Shown here: positions 15,255-24,166 of the stretch, in pieces | How the letters are laid out: every line of letters starts with the position of its first letter | Numbering within the stretch: position 1 is the first letter of the stretch | Assembly: GCF_014207535.1 (NCBI RefSeq) | Contig: NZ_JACHGK010000009.1 | Coordinates: forward strand, 62,001-126,000 | DNA length: 64,000 bases | Source: Bacillus benzoevorans | GTDB lineage: Bacteria > Bacillota > Bacilli > Bacillales > Cytobacillaceae | Reading direction: 5' to 3' | Program-made: the position numbers and the translations under genes | Notes under the pieces: generated by a model | Databases searched by the model: none | What the model was told of the DNA's origin: nothing | The model's input: the letters and a program-made list of their open reading frames with translations, nothing else

Positions 15255-17609
15255 ATGCAAGGGTTTTTGAAAAAGCTTATTGGCGATAAACAAGATAAAA
15301 AACTTAGTTCCTTCTATAAAAGGGTCAAGCAAATCAATGAACTTGAGCCGATCATTGAAAAGCTGACGGATGAAGAATTGCGCGCGAAGACGGTTTATTT
15401 TAAAGAGCAGCTAGAGAATGGGAAAACCGTGTTTGATATCCAGAATGAAGCCTTTGCTGTTGTCCGTGAGGCAGCGAAACGGGTGGTCGGAATGCGCCAT
15501 TTCGATGTGCAGCTAATTGGCGGGATGGTTTTAACAGAAGGAAGTATTGCAGAAATGCCGACCGGCGAAGGGAAAACACTCGTAGCTTCCCTGCCAAGTT
15601 ATTTGCGCGCCCTTGAGGGAAAAGGCGTTCACGTCATTACGGTGAATGACTACCTTGCCAGCCGGGACCGCGAACTAATTGGCGGGATTCATGAATTTCT
15701 TGGTTTAACGGTTGGGTTGAACGTACCGATGATGGAGCCTCATGAGAAACAGGCGGCCTATCAGGCAGATATTACATACGGAGTGGGAAATGAATTCGGT
15801 TTTGATCATCTGCGTGATCATATGGTTTATGATCCGAATCAGCGGGTGCAGAGACCTTATCATTATGCAATTATCGATGAAGTGGACAGCGTATTAGTCG
15901 ATGAAGCGAAAACACCGCTGATCATCGCCGGAAAAACAGGGGTCAGCAATGAACTGAGCTATTTGTGTGCCCGCGTGATTAAATCCTTGGTTCAGGATGA
16001 GGATTTTATTCATGATATTGAAACGAATACCGTCAACTATACGGAGGAGGGAATTGCCAAGATTGAAGAGGGGTTTGGCATTGATAACCTATACGATCTT
16101 GAGCATCAGACCCTTTATCATTATGTGATTCAGGCATTGCGGGCGCGGATGATGTTTACCCGTGATGTCGACTATATTGTCAAAGAAGGCAAGGTCCTGC
16201 TTGTCGACAGCTTTACCGGCCGGACGATGGAGGGCCGTTCTTTAAGCAACGGGCTGCACCAGGCGATTGAAGCGAAGGAAGGACTCGAGGTAACGGAGGA
16301 AAATAAAACACAGGCGTCGATCACGATTCAAAACTATTTCCGCCTCTACCCTACCCTTTCCGGTATGACAGGTACAGCGAAAACGGAGGAAAAGGAATTC
16401 CAGCAGATTTACGGCATGGATGTGATTCAAATCCCGACGAACAGGCCCATTGCCAGGAAAGATATGCCGGACCGTGTCTATGACACCATTGACCATAAGT
16501 ACACCGCGGTAGCAAAAAAGGCAAAGGAATTGCATGACAAAGGACAGCCAATCCTGATTGGAACGACGTCTATCCGCCAGTCAGAAAAGGTTGCTGAGTA
16601 CTTGGAGAATGCAGGTCTTAAAGCTGAGGTTCTAAATGCGAAAACCGTTGAGCAGGAGGTTCAATTAATCAGTCTCGCTGGGCAGAAAGGACGGATTACT
16701 GTTGCCACCAATATGGCTGGACGCGGAACGGATATTATGCTGGGGGACGGTGTCGCCGAACTTGGCGGTTTGTACGTAATCGGAACCGAACGGCATGAAT
16801 CACGCAGGATTGATAACCAATTAAAGGGCCGCTCAGGGCGTCAAGGAGATCCAGGCTGCACGGAGTTCTTTATTTCGGTGGAGGATGATCTCATCCGGCG
16901 TTATGCTGCGCAGGAACGGGAAAAAATCGTCAAGAAATTAAAAACGGACAGCGACGGCCGGGTATTGAATGATCATATTTATGAGTTCTTCAACCGGACG
17001 CAGCGCATTTGTGAGGGAGCGAACTTCTCTATCCGTGAATATAACATTAAGCTGGATGATGTCTTGAATCTGCAGCGCGGAACGATTTATGATCTGCGGA
17101 CACGGATTCTAGAAAGCCGCGATCTTTATGAGTTAGTCAAATCATCGCTGGAATCGTATGTAAAAAGCGAAATCGACCTTGTCTGCAATGAGGAGGAAAT
17201 CACCGAGAAATGGAATCTCCCGCTTCTTGTGCAGCATTTATTAGAGGTCATTCCTCATGCAGACCTTGCTGTGATTACAGATATGAGTGAGAAGGACAGG
17301 ATTGCTGAAACCGTGAACGGACAATTAGCAGAATACCTCGTGCAGCTGGACCAATATCAGGACAATCCGCAGTTTATCGGTTCGATGCAAAGGTATTTGC
17401 TGTCTGTCTTAGACCATCATTGGCTCAACCATCTCGACAACATGGAACGCTTAAAGGAAGGCATCGGGTTACGCAGCTACGGCCAGGAGGATCCAATGCG
17501 CCAGTATTCCCGCGAAGGCCTGGAGCTGTTTACAGACATGTTCTACACACTGGAACGCGATGTCAGCAGGCAGACAGCTGCGATCATCCAAGCCTTGACT
17601 GGTCAATAA
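15255..17609 (+). CDS. secA2: Accessory preprotein translocase ATPase SecA2
   Basis: 784 residues from ATG 15255, preceded by GAGGTGAGAAGCGT; an upstream in-frame extension to 15144 lies in IS sequence and is not used. Walker A is MPTGEGKT (101-108), the DEAD-type box is DEVD (208-211), and the helicase motifs ATNMAGRGTDI and the GRSGRQGDPG block are intact. The protein stops after the helical scaffold and lacks the C-terminal cysteine-rich zinc-binding tail of housekeeping SecA, as expected for SecA2. In Bacillus anthracis SecA2 promotes secretion of S-layer proteins; position between three S-layer genes and the S-layer assembly gene supports that role here. Confidence 0.92.
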   Translation: MQGFLKKLIGDKQDKKLSSFYKRVKQINELEPIIEKLTDEELRAKTVYFKEQLENGKTVFDIQNEAFAVVREAAKRVVGMRHFDVQLIGGMVLTEGSIAEMPTGEGKTLVASLPSYLRALEGKGVHVITVNDYLASRDRELIGGIHEFLGLTVGLNVPMMEPHEKQAAYQADITYGVGNEFGFDHLRDHMVYDPNQRVQRPYHYAIIDEVDSVLVDEAKTPLIIAGKTGVSNELSYLCARVIKSLVQDEDFIHDIETNTVNYTEEGIAKIEEGFGIDNLYDLEHQTLYHYVIQALRARMMFTRDVDYIVKEGKVLLVDSFTGRTMEGRSLSNGLHQAIEAKEGLEVTEENKTQASITIQNYFRLYPTLSGMTGTAKTEEKEFQQIYGMDVIQIPTNRPIARKDMPDRVYDTIDHKYTAVAKKAKELHDKGQPILIGTTSIRQSEKVAEYLENAGLKAEVLNAKTVEQEVQLISLAGQKGRITVATNMAGRGTDIMLGDGVAELGGLYVIGTERHESRRIDNQLKGRSGRQGDPGCTEFFISVEDDLIRRYAAQEREKIVKKLKTDSDGRVLNDHIYEFFNRTQRICEGANFSIREYNIKLDDVLNLQRGTIYDLRTRILESRDLYELVKSSLESYVKSEIDLVCNEEEITEKWNLPLLVQHLLEVIPHADLAVITDMSEKDRIAETVNGQLAEYLVQLDQYQDNPQFIGSMQRYLLSVLDHHWLNHLDNMERLKEGIGLRSYGQEDPMRQYSREGLELFTDMFYTLERDVSRQTAAIIQALTGQ

Positions 17610-17618
17610 AAGGACAAA

Positions 17619-17667
17619 GAGACAGGTTTCTCGTCCAAAGGGACAGAGAACCTGTCCCCCTGTCCCG
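17619..17667. repeat. ACCTGTCCC dispersed element
   Basis: Contains GGGACAGAGAACCTGTCCCC then CTGTCCC, matching 18697-18723 almost exactly and 22249-22262 partly. It sits between secA2 and the assembly gene. Confidence 0.6.
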
Positions 17668-17698
17668 CGCAAATTTATCAATGAGAGGAGACATGATT

Positions 17699-18604
17699 AT
17701 GCTAGGATTTTTCAAGCGTGACAAAAATAAAATCGCTAAAGACGGCGAGGACCATACAGTTGATTCCAAGGAACTCCTCGGAGAAGAGGTTGAGTCAACA
17801 GGGCGTGAAGTAAAAACAAAGCTCCACTTCCCTCCAGGTATTAATGTCGGTCAAGAGGAGCGGTATTATTATCAATTTTTAAATAATGAACTGCCTTTGT
17901 TAAAAGAAAATCAAATTTCACTTTCCGGTATTGAAGTGGAGAAGGATGAAGACGATTCAGTAGTGGTGAAAGCATTTATCCGCAACAGTCTGCCTAAAGC
18001 GATTATGTTCAATGAGCCTGTGCCGTTGCTGCTGCTTGGACCTGATGAGCAGGTACTTGCGCGTAAAACCTTTAATTTATCCGTTTTCGGGGAACTGCCT
18101 GCTGAAAGCAGCCTCCCATGGCTGTTTACATTTGAGAAACAGTTCGTCAAGGTTGAGGAGATTCCGCAAACCGATTGGAAGCTGGCATTTGAATTGAAAA
18201 AGGAAAAAGGTCCGCATGCCCTTGATTTGGAGGAGAGCTGGGAAAAGAGCCTGGCTGATACCGATAAAGAAAAACTGGCTGAGCTCGTCAAGAAAATGAC
18301 ACCGCCAAAGCCGGGTGAAGTGAATTTCATGGGCATCCAGGCAAGACTTGATAAGGACGGCTCCCTGCATACGACCCTGCTGATCCGCAATGGCAGCGAT
18401 AAGAATGTGAAGCTGGAACAGATTCCATTAATAATTGAAGATGCATCAGGCGAGTGTGTCGCAGAGGGCGGGTTTATCTTAGATAATTTCGAGGTTAAAG
18501 CGAATACGAGCAAGCCTTGGACGTTTATTTTCCCGCAATCTCTGCTGAAGAAGGAGAAAATCGATTTAAGCAAGTGGAAGGCTTATCCACCAAAGGGTGC
18601 TTGA
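17699..18604 (+). CDS. Accessory Sec system S-layer assembly protein (SLAP-type)
   Basis: 301 residues from ATG 17699, 8 bases after GAGAGGAG; two earlier in-frame ATGs (17681, 17693) overlap the ribosome site. The protein has no signal peptide or membrane segment. It contains two related beta-rich halves (about 45-165 and 185-295), each with a 'FxP..V.........F.N..LP......I.L.G' or 'V.FMGIQARLDKDGSL' opening and a 'PW.F.F' ending, which fits the duplicated SLAP domain family that accompanies SecA2 in S-layer-producing bacilli. It follows secA2 by 90 bases in the same direction and is likely cotranscribed. Confidence 0.82.
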   Translation: MLGFFKRDKNKIAKDGEDHTVDSKELLGEEVESTGREVKTKLHFPPGINVGQEERYYYQFLNNELPLLKENQISLSGIEVEKDEDDSVVVKAFIRNSLPKAIMFNEPVPLLLLGPDEQVLARKTFNLSVFGELPAESSLPWLFTFEKQFVKVEEIPQTDWKLAFELKKEKGPHALDLEESWEKSLADTDKEKLAELVKKMTPPKPGEVNFMGIQARLDKDGSLHTTLLIRNGSDKNVKLEQIPLIIEDASGECVAEGGFILDNFEVKANTSKPWTFIFPQSLLKKEKIDLSKWKAYPPKGA

Positions 18605-18615
18605 TAAGAAGTTAA

Positions 18616-18644
18616 GGCTCACGACATGTCGTGGGTCTTTTTTT
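18616..18644 (+). terminator. Terminator of secA2-assembly operon
   Basis: GGCTCACGACATGTCGTGGGTC stem with seven T after it, 12 bases past the stop at 18604. Confidence 0.75.
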
Positions 18645-18667
18645 ACAGCACGCTGTTCGTTTTCTTT

Positions 18668-18743
18668 TGATATATCGGCGAGTTTGTGCCGGAAAAGGGA
18701 CAGTGAACCTGTCCCCCTGTCCCAGACGATATATCGGCAACTT
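18668..18743. repeat. GATATATCGGC units flanking an ACCTGTCCC element
   Basis: Two reverse-oriented units of the GGCCGATATA family (18671-18682 and 18729-18740, each GATATATCGGC) enclose GGGACAGTGAACCTGTCCCC at 18697-18716 and its CTGTCCC tail. It looks as if one dispersed element landed inside another. Confidence 0.55.
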
Positions 18744-18772
18744 TCATCCAGGTATCATTTTTTTACAATAAT

Positions 18773-18800
18773 TCAGGGGCGTCACAATGACGCCCCTGAA
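18773..18800. terminator. Stem-loop TTCAGGGGCGTCA/TGACGCCCCTGAA
   Basis: A perfect 13-bp inverted repeat with a two-base centre. It lies between the convergent assembly and ugd genes. Confidence 0.6.
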
Positions 18801-18830
18801 TTTGAGGTCCTGTTTCCCGCTAAAAAAAGA

Positions 18831-18861
18831 AAAGCACTTATCGACGTGATGAGTGCTTTTT
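18831..18861. terminator. Stem-loop AAAAGCACT/AGTGCTTTT
   Basis: Arms with A- and T-runs, usable in both directions; probable terminator of the ugd gene on the minus strand. Confidence 0.6.
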
Positions 18862-18979
18862 CCCCGGGCTACCAACCTAGAATATTTAATATAAGTTAAA
18901 AAGGAGTATATCTCTCTTACATCTATATCTTACCATTCAAACATAATTATCTCAATTATTTTTTCTACTTTATAGCAAC

Positions 18980-20284
18980 TTATTCAATAATCGGCCGGCC
19001 AATGGAATAATACTTAATTCCAAACTTTTTAACATCATTAAGTGAAAAACAATTGCGCCCGTCAAAAATGATTGGCTCCACCATTGCCGTCTTGAATTTT
19101 TCCAATGGGAGGTTCTTGATTTCATCCCATTCAGTTAAAATAAATGCTGCTTCAGCATTGTTCAGCGCTTGCTCAGCAGATTCCGCGTACTGTATTTTGT
19201 CACCGTAGATTTTCTGCACATTCGGCATGCCAATTGGATCATAGGCCGTTATAACAGCGTCTTCCAGCAGTAATTCCTGAATCAGCTTTAATGAAGCGGC
19301 GGCGCGGATATCGTCGGTATTCGGCTTAAACGTAAGACCGAGCACAGCGACTCTTTTTCCCGCTAAGGAACCGAAGTGCTGCTTTGCTTTTTCAAATAAA
19401 CGGCTTTGTTGGATTTTGTTCACATCGATGACTGATTTTAATATTTTAAAATCATAATCGTAATCGTTGGCCAGATGGTTCAGGGCATTGATATCCTTCG
19501 GAAAACATGAGCCGCCGAAGCCGATTCCTGCCTGAAGGAACTTGCTTCCGATCCGTTTATCAAGTCCGACTCCCTCCGCTACGTATTCGATATTGCCCCC
19601 AACACGCTCACAGAGGTTAGCAATTTCGTTAATGAAGCTGATTTTGAGAGCAAGGAAAGAATTCGATGCGTATTTAATCATTTCTGCGCTGCGCAGGTCA
19701 GTATGTACAATCGGCAGTTGAAATGGCTCGTAAATGTTTGCGATCGTCTCCCCTGCCGCCTTGTCATCCGAACCGATGACGATGCGATCTCCATGGAAGG
19801 TATCATAAATAGCCGAGCCTTCACGCAGGAATTCAGGATTGGAAACGACCTTGATCTGGATACCGGGGGCGGCGTGTTCCCGAATAATGCGGCCGACCCA
19901 TTCATTGGTTCCTACCGGCACGGTACTTTTGGTGACAACGATGATGTCTTTTGTGATGGTTTTTGCCATTTCCAGGGCTACCTGCTCAATATAGGATAAA
20001 TCGGCGGAGCCATCTTCACTCTGAGGTGTCCCTACCGCTATAAATATACAATCCGCTTGTGAATAGGCCTCTTTTACATCAGTGGTAAAGGTGAGGCGGT
20101 TTTCGCGAAGATTTTTTTGAATAAGTTCATCAAGACCTGGCTCATATATGGGAGAGATTCCTTGCTGTAATAGTGAGATTTTCTCCTGGTTTATATCTAA
20201 ACAGATGATTTGGTGTCCAACGTCAGATAGGCAAACGCCTGTCACAAGACCCACATATCCAGTTCCAGTTATTGTTATGTTCAT
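18980..20284 (-). CDS. UDP-glucose 6-dehydrogenase
   Basis: 434 residues. Oxidises UDP-glucose to UDP-glucuronate with NAD, supplying precursors for teichuronic acid or exopolysaccharide. ATG 20284 follows GCGAGGAG; an 8-residue upstream extension would place the ribosome site inside the coding region. The N-terminal Rossmann motif is GTGYVGLVTG, the catalytic cysteine lies in GFGGSCFPKD, and GLTFKPNTDDIRAA marks the C-terminal UDP-binding domain. Close to TuaD/Ugd. The divergent neighbour is an LCP wall-polymer ligase, consistent with envelope glycopolymer synthesis. Confidence 0.93.
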   Translation of the reverse strand: MNITITGTGYVGLVTGVCLSDVGHQIICLDINQEKISLLQQGISPIYEPGLDELIQKNLRENRLTFTTDVKEAYSQADCIFIAVGTPQSEDGSADLSYIEQVALEMAKTITKDIIVVTKSTVPVGTNEWVGRIIREHAAPGIQIKVVSNPEFLREGSAIYDTFHGDRIVIGSDDKAAGETIANIYEPFQLPIVHTDLRSAEMIKYASNSFLALKISFINEIANLCERVGGNIEYVAEGVGLDKRIGSKFLQAGIGFGGSCFPKDINALNHLANDYDYDFKILKSVIDVNKIQQSRLFEKAKQHFGSLAGKRVAVLGLTFKPNTDDIRAAASLKLIQELLLEDAVITAYDPIGMPNVQKIYGDKIQYAESAEQALNNAEAAFILTEWDEIKNLPLEKFKTAMVEPIIFDGRNCFSLNDVKKFGIKYYSIGRPIIE

Positions 20285-20610
20285 GGTCAATCTCCTCGCT
20301 AAGTCCAATTGTTGTTAATCAAATTCTTGAAGTTAAACAACCATTACATTATAGCCCAAATTTATAGTGAACGCACTCGAATTTCGGGGTGAAATGTTAA
20401 TTACGGGTTAACTTTTCCGGACAAGAGTTCACGTCCTGCTTTTACGCTTTGGAGGGTGCGGTCAGACCCTGGGCATGTTCATGTGGATTTGGGAAATACT
20501 TTAACTATTGCAACTTTTTATGCCGGCTTGTCGTCTTTTCGATAGATCTATTTCTTACTATCCACTATAATGGTGAAAAAAATGTTTATTTTTGGAAGAA
20601 GTGATGCTGC
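20285..20610. other. Divergent promoter region
   Basis: Between ugd and the LCP gene. TATAAT at 20566-20571 is a likely -10 box for the LCP gene, with no convincing -35. A GGAGGGTGCGGTCAGACCCTGGGC stretch at about 20452-20474 contains a small inverted repeat. No gene seen. Confidence 0.4.
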
Positions 20611-21564
20611 ATGAGGAAGGAAAAATACAGAAAAAAGAGACAGAGAGCCTTTTGGAGGGTCTTGGGGATTGTTTTCGTATTAATGGCTGCGGGCGGAGGA
20701 GCCTATGCCTATTCGGTGTATCATTCGATGACGACTGCTGTGAAGACGATGCATCAGCCGATTCAACGTGTGAAGTCGGAAAAACGGGTGGAAGAGATTG
20801 TCCTGGAGCAGCAGGATCCGTTCTCCGTGCTGCTGTTGGGCGTGGATGAACGCGCCGGTGATAAAGGGAGATCCGATACGATCATTGTACTGGGTGTGAA
20901 TCCAAATACGAATTCGATTAAAATGGTCAGCATCCCGCGTGATACCCGCACAGAACTGATCGGGCGCGGGACAGAAGATAAAATTAATCATGCTTATGCC
21001 TATGGCGGCATTGAAATGTCGATAAACACAGTGGAGAACTTCCTAGATATCCCGATTGATTATTATATCCAGATTAATATGGAAGGGTTTAAAGACATTG
21101 TCGATTCTGTCGGCGGCGTAACGGTTGCAAATGACTATGCATTCAGCTATGAGGGTCATGATTTTCCTAAGAGTGAAATCACATTGAATGGCGATGAGGC
21201 GCTGGCCTTTTCGCGGATGCGATATGAGGATCCTCGCGGGGACTTCGGCCGGCAGCTGCGCCAGCGGATGATTATTCAGGGGATTATTAAAAATGGTGCC
21301 AGTCTATCTTCGCTGGGAAACTATAAGCAAATCTTCGCCGCCCTGGGGAAAAATGTGAAAACCAATTTGACCTTTGATGAGATGGTGGACATCCAGAGCA
21401 ATTATAAGGATGCCGCGGGCAATGTGACGCAGATCGATATGACGGGAACAGGCGAAAAGATTGATGAGACGTTTTATTTACTTGTTGATAAGAAAGAGCA
21501 GGTACGGGTGCAGAACGAATTGAAGGAGCAGCTTGGGCTGATGACGCCTAAAGCCGGGGTGTGA
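20611..21564 (+). CDS. LCP (LytR-CpsA-Psr) family wall-polymer ligase
   Basis: 317 residues. A basic cytoplasmic N-terminus and a single membrane anchor at about 16-36 precede an extracellular LCP domain (about 68-300). Conserved blocks are LLLGVDER..DKGRSDTIIV, SIPRDTR, DKINHAYAYGG and FSRMRYEDPRGDFGRQLRQ, which hold the arginines and aspartates that bind the polyprenyl pyrophosphate substrate. Such enzymes attach teichoic acids or other glycopolymers to peptidoglycan (TagTUV in Bacillus). The ATG follows GGAAGAAGTG. The anchored secondary wall polymer could be that bound by the SLH proteins, but this is inference. Confidence 0.92.
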   Translation: MRKEKYRKKRQRAFWRVLGIVFVLMAAGGGAYAYSVYHSMTTAVKTMHQPIQRVKSEKRVEEIVLEQQDPFSVLLLGVDERAGDKGRSDTIIVLGVNPNTNSIKMVSIPRDTRTELIGRGTEDKINHAYAYGGIEMSINTVENFLDIPIDYYIQINMEGFKDIVDSVGGVTVANDYAFSYEGHDFPKSEITLNGDEALAFSRMRYEDPRGDFGRQLRQRMIIQGIIKNGASLSSLGNYKQIFAALGKNVKTNLTFDEMVDIQSNYKDAAGNVTQIDMTGTGEKIDETFYLLVDKKEQVRVQNELKEQLGLMTPKAGV

Positions 21565-21587
21565 GGGTAACCCCGGCTTTTTTGTTT
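21546..21587 (+). terminator. Terminator of LCP gene
   Basis: GCCGGGGT..ACCCCGGC stem followed by TTTTTTG; its left arm overlaps the end of the coding region. Confidence 0.8.
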
Positions 21588-21726
21588 GTGTGTACAGGGG
21601 AAGTGCGTGGGCTTGCTTTCTGTCTGAAGTAGATGCAGGTTCGAACAGCTTGTCCGCATGAGACCCAGGTTCGGACTACTTATCCAGCCCCCATTCTCAC
21701 CGGACCAGTTTTGCTTCCGTTGATAC

Positions 21727-21752
21727 AAAAAAGCCGAGGTCCTGCCCCGGCT
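21727..21752 (-). terminator. Terminator of DUF4870 gene
   Basis: On the minus strand AGCCGGGGCAGGACCTCGGC is followed by a T-run, 20 bases beyond the stop at 21774. Confidence 0.65.
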
Positions 21753-21773
21753 GCTGTAACCGTCTATTCACTT

Positions 21774-22205
21774 TTACTTAATGATCTTGATGTCGCCGAT
21801 AAATTGCAGGGGCTTTCTTTCACCTTGGGCTGCGTTAAGCATGCCGAGGATCATGAGGACGAACATGGCGATGCCCCATAGAGCAGCAATAATGCCGAAG
21901 AGCCAGGCAATAAACCACAAAACTGCTGATAGGATGGAAAGAATGAGTTGCCCCGCCACAGAAAAGATTAACAGTACCAGCCCTTGATTCGCGTGGAAGC
22001 GTCCGGCTTGGGATTCCGGTGAAGCGACCAATGGAATAAAGAAAAGAATTCCTAAATAGGCCAGGATACAAACGATTTTGTTTTCCTCATCGTCGCTTTG
22101 CTTGTACGTATCATGGTCGTTCCACGAAGTGCCTGTTGGTGTGCCGCAATTGTCACAAAACTTTGCCTCGTCCGCTAATGACTTTCCGCATTTTGTACAG
22201 ATCAT
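21774..22205 (-). CDS. Zinc-ribbon DUF4870-type membrane protein
   Basis: 143 residues from ATG 22205, 10 bases after GAGGGGAG; the GTG three codons earlier overlaps that site. The N-terminus is a zinc ribbon (CTKCGKSLADEAKFCDNCG). After a hydrophilic linker come three hydrophobic segments: ILAYLGILFFIPLVA, a VLLIFSVAGQLILSILSAVLWFIAW-like stretch, and a terminal ALWGIAMFVLMILG. This is the arrangement of DUF4870 proteins, whose function is unknown. Confidence 0.75.
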   Translation of the reverse strand: MICTKCGKSLADEAKFCDNCGTPTGTSWNDHDTYKQSDDEENKIVCILAYLGILFFIPLVASPESQAGRFHANQGLVLLIFSVAGQLILSILSAVLWFIAWLFGIIAALWGIAMFVLMILGMLNAAQGERKPLQFIGDIKIIK

Positions 22206-22267
22206 TTTGAACACTCCCCTCTATTTTTGATGCCTTGTGGAGCAATGGACCTGTCCCCCCTCCCGTT

Positions 22268-22516
22268 TTATTCAGCCGCTTTAGTAAAGGTTATGCTCGA
22301 CTCGGTGAAAAGAATGCTATCTCCACTGCTGTTTTTGCCTGTGTACATTATTTTGCCGGAGGATACGACTTCGTCTGGTTCAACTGTGAAGCCTTGTTCT
22401 TTGAGTGTATTGATGTAGGCGTATGGTTCAGCGAGGTTTTCATAGGTGTAGTTGATTTCATTTGATGTGATGGTACAGGATGTGATGCAGCACTTCTGGT
22501 CTTTTTTTAGATTCAA
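22268..22516 (-). CDS. Hypothetical small protein
   Basis: An 82-residue frame from TTG 22516 with two Cys near the start (CCITSC) and a beta-like ITF/ILF ending. There is no clear ribosome site and no recognised family. It could be a real small protein, or the remnant of a longer one. Confidence 0.3.
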   Translation of the reverse strand: MNLKKDQKCCITSCTITSNEINYTYENLAEPYAYINTLKEQGFTVEPDEVVSSGKIMYTGKNSSGDSILFTESSITFTKAAE

Positions 22517-22620
22517 ACTATTATGTTAATTTAATTATATCATTATGGGTAGATGGTACCCGTGGGAAAAGTGACAAAATTGCTTTATTTGCGGGGCGGA
22601 ATGAAAAATACGCCATTTGG

Positions 22621-22740
22621 GTCGAAGTGGTCGATATATTGTCCGAACTGGCCGATATAACGGGAAAAGTGGCCGATATATTGCCCATACTGGCCGATAT
22701 ATTCAAAAAAGTGGCCGATATCCGTTTTCAGCGGGTGTAA
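22621..22740 (+). repeat. GGCCGATATA array A1 (5 units, period about 21 bp)
   Basis: Units begin near 22626, 22646, 22667, 22690 and 22710 and alternate between AGTGG(C/T)CGATAT and ACTGGCCGATAT. It ends CCGTTTTCAGCGGGTGTA. The array at 23849-23962 has the same units in the same order and the same ending, so the two flank the NERD gene as direct repeats. Confidence 0.8.
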
Positions 22741-22847
22741 AGCACACCATTAATTTTCGATTTTATAGACCGAAAGTAATAATTAAATTGGCTTTTTATA
22801 AAAATTTTCGTATCATTAATAGTGAAAAATTAAATGGGAGCGATAAA

Positions 22848-23828
22848 ATGATTATTAAACCTCGAACAATTCCCCGTACACTGCTGCAGTACCAGGCCCT
22901 CGAACACCGAATTCCTGCTGACCATCCGAAAATGCCGCTCATTCAGGAAAATATTAGAAAAGGACTGGCCGGATATAAAGGTGAATGTGCGCTCGATTAT
23001 CCTCTGAGTTTCCTGCCTGAGAAAAAATACTCCATTTTACACGATGTCCGGCTTCAGGTGGACGGTCATTTTTTTCAAATAGACAGCATTTTACTTTCCG
23101 AAATGTTCATTCTGCTGATTGACGCAAAATATATGGCTGGGAAGTTGTACTTTGACGTCCGGTTCAACCAACTGATACAGACCGTAGATGGAGAAGAAAA
23201 AGCGTATTCCGACCCTTTGCTTCAAAAAAGATATCATGAAGAGCAATTTAATAAATGGCTCATAAAAAACAAACTGCCGGCTGCGCCTATCCTCTCACTT
23301 GTTGTGGTAAGCAATTCCTATACGATCATCCAAACTGCCTCCGAAAATCGAGACCTTCATCAAAATGTGATTCATCACGAGTACCTTCCCTTTAAAATAA
23401 AAGAATTTGAAGAGAAATTAACCAAGCCCTTTTTAACGGAAAAGGAACGCAGGAAATTAGGACAGCAGCTGATCAAGCAGCATACAACGCCTGATTACCC
23501 TATTCTGGAAAAGCTGCAAATATCCCAGAGCGAACTGCTGAAGGGAGTTTACTGTCCAAACTGTGGCAGACTGCCCATGAAGCGGGACTATGGAAAGTGG
23601 ACTTGCCCCTATTGCCAGCACATAAATAAGGATGCCCACGTACTTTCTTTAAAGGATTATGAGCTTCTTATTGGCCCGACCATTACTAATCGAGAGATGC
23701 AGGACTTTTTGCGGTGTCCGTCAGAGAGTATATGTAAAAAGCTACTGCGGAATATGGAGCTTCAAAGTATGGGCGAAAATAAAGGAAGAGTATATGTGCT
23801 GCCTCAAAATGAAATAGTATTTTTATAG
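22848..23828 (+). CDS. NERD-domain protein with C-terminal zinc ribbon
   Basis: 326 residues from ATG 22848, after GGGAGCGATAAA; a longer frame back to 22617 only translates the upstream repeat array. The NERD domain (nuclease-related) spans about 40-150 with YKGECALDY, FQIDSILLS and LLIDAKYMAGKL, the positions that carry the acidic residues and Lys in this PD-(D/E)XK-like fold. The C-terminal part holds a CPNCG..CPYC zinc ribbon (about 235-262), then a small helical region. Function of such proteins is not established. It is flanked by direct-repeat arrays 22621-22740 and 23849-23962. Confidence 0.8.
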   Translation: MIIKPRTIPRTLLQYQALEHRIPADHPKMPLIQENIRKGLAGYKGECALDYPLSFLPEKKYSILHDVRLQVDGHFFQIDSILLSEMFILLIDAKYMAGKLYFDVRFNQLIQTVDGEEKAYSDPLLQKRYHEEQFNKWLIKNKLPAAPILSLVVVSNSYTIIQTASENRDLHQNVIHHEYLPFKIKEFEEKLTKPFLTEKERRKLGQQLIKQHTTPDYPILEKLQISQSELLKGVYCPNCGRLPMKRDYGKWTCPYCQHINKDAHVLSLKDYELLIGPTITNREMQDFLRCPSESICKKLLRNMELQSMGENKGRVYVLPQNEIVFL

Positions 23829-23848
23829 AAAGCAGATCCTCTGGAGGA

Positions 23849-23962
23849 AAGTGGCCGATATATTATCCGAACTGGCCGATATAATGGGAAAAGTGGCCGA
23901 TATATTGCCCAAACTGGCCGATATATCCGAAAAAGTGGCCGATATCCGTTTTCAGTGGGTGT
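23849..23962 (+). repeat. GGCCGATATA array A2
   Basis: Five alternating AGTGGCCGATAT/ACTGGCCGATAT units at about 21-bp spacing, then CCGTTTTCAGTGGGTGTA. Nearly the same as array A1, in direct orientation, and located between convergent genes. Confidence 0.8.
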
Positions 23963-24127
23963 AGATGCTTCACTAAATTCGGCTTTTTTCATTAATTTTG
24001 GTTCTTATAGCTGTTATTCAGCAATGCTTTTTATTCAATCCAGCCCGAAACGGCGGTTTGCCGCCGAAAGTACAGCACAGCTTTTCATTCAATAAAGCTT
24101 TTGCCCTTAAAAAAAACGCAATGAACG

Positions 24128-24158
24128 TGAAAAACCCAGCCTCAGCGGCTGGGTTCTC
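24128..24158 (-). terminator. Terminator of norZ
   Basis: AACCCAGCC..GGCTGGGTT stem, with an A-run to its left that becomes the T-run on the minus strand; 10 bases beyond the stop. Confidence 0.8.
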
Positions 24159-24166
24159 CTGCAAAC

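Noticed and set aside
17420..17698. Long N-terminal extension of the S-layer assembly protein
   Set aside because: It overlaps the end of secA2 in another frame; ATG 17699 follows GAGAGGAG.
17911..18573. 220-residue minus-strand frame
   Set aside because: Antisense to the S-layer assembly gene; Ser/Phe-rich composition typical of a shadow frame.
22617..22847. N-terminal extension of the NERD protein
   Set aside because: The extra 77 residues (GRYI/SGRY repeats) only translate the GGCCGATATA array; ATG 22848 has a proper ribosome site.
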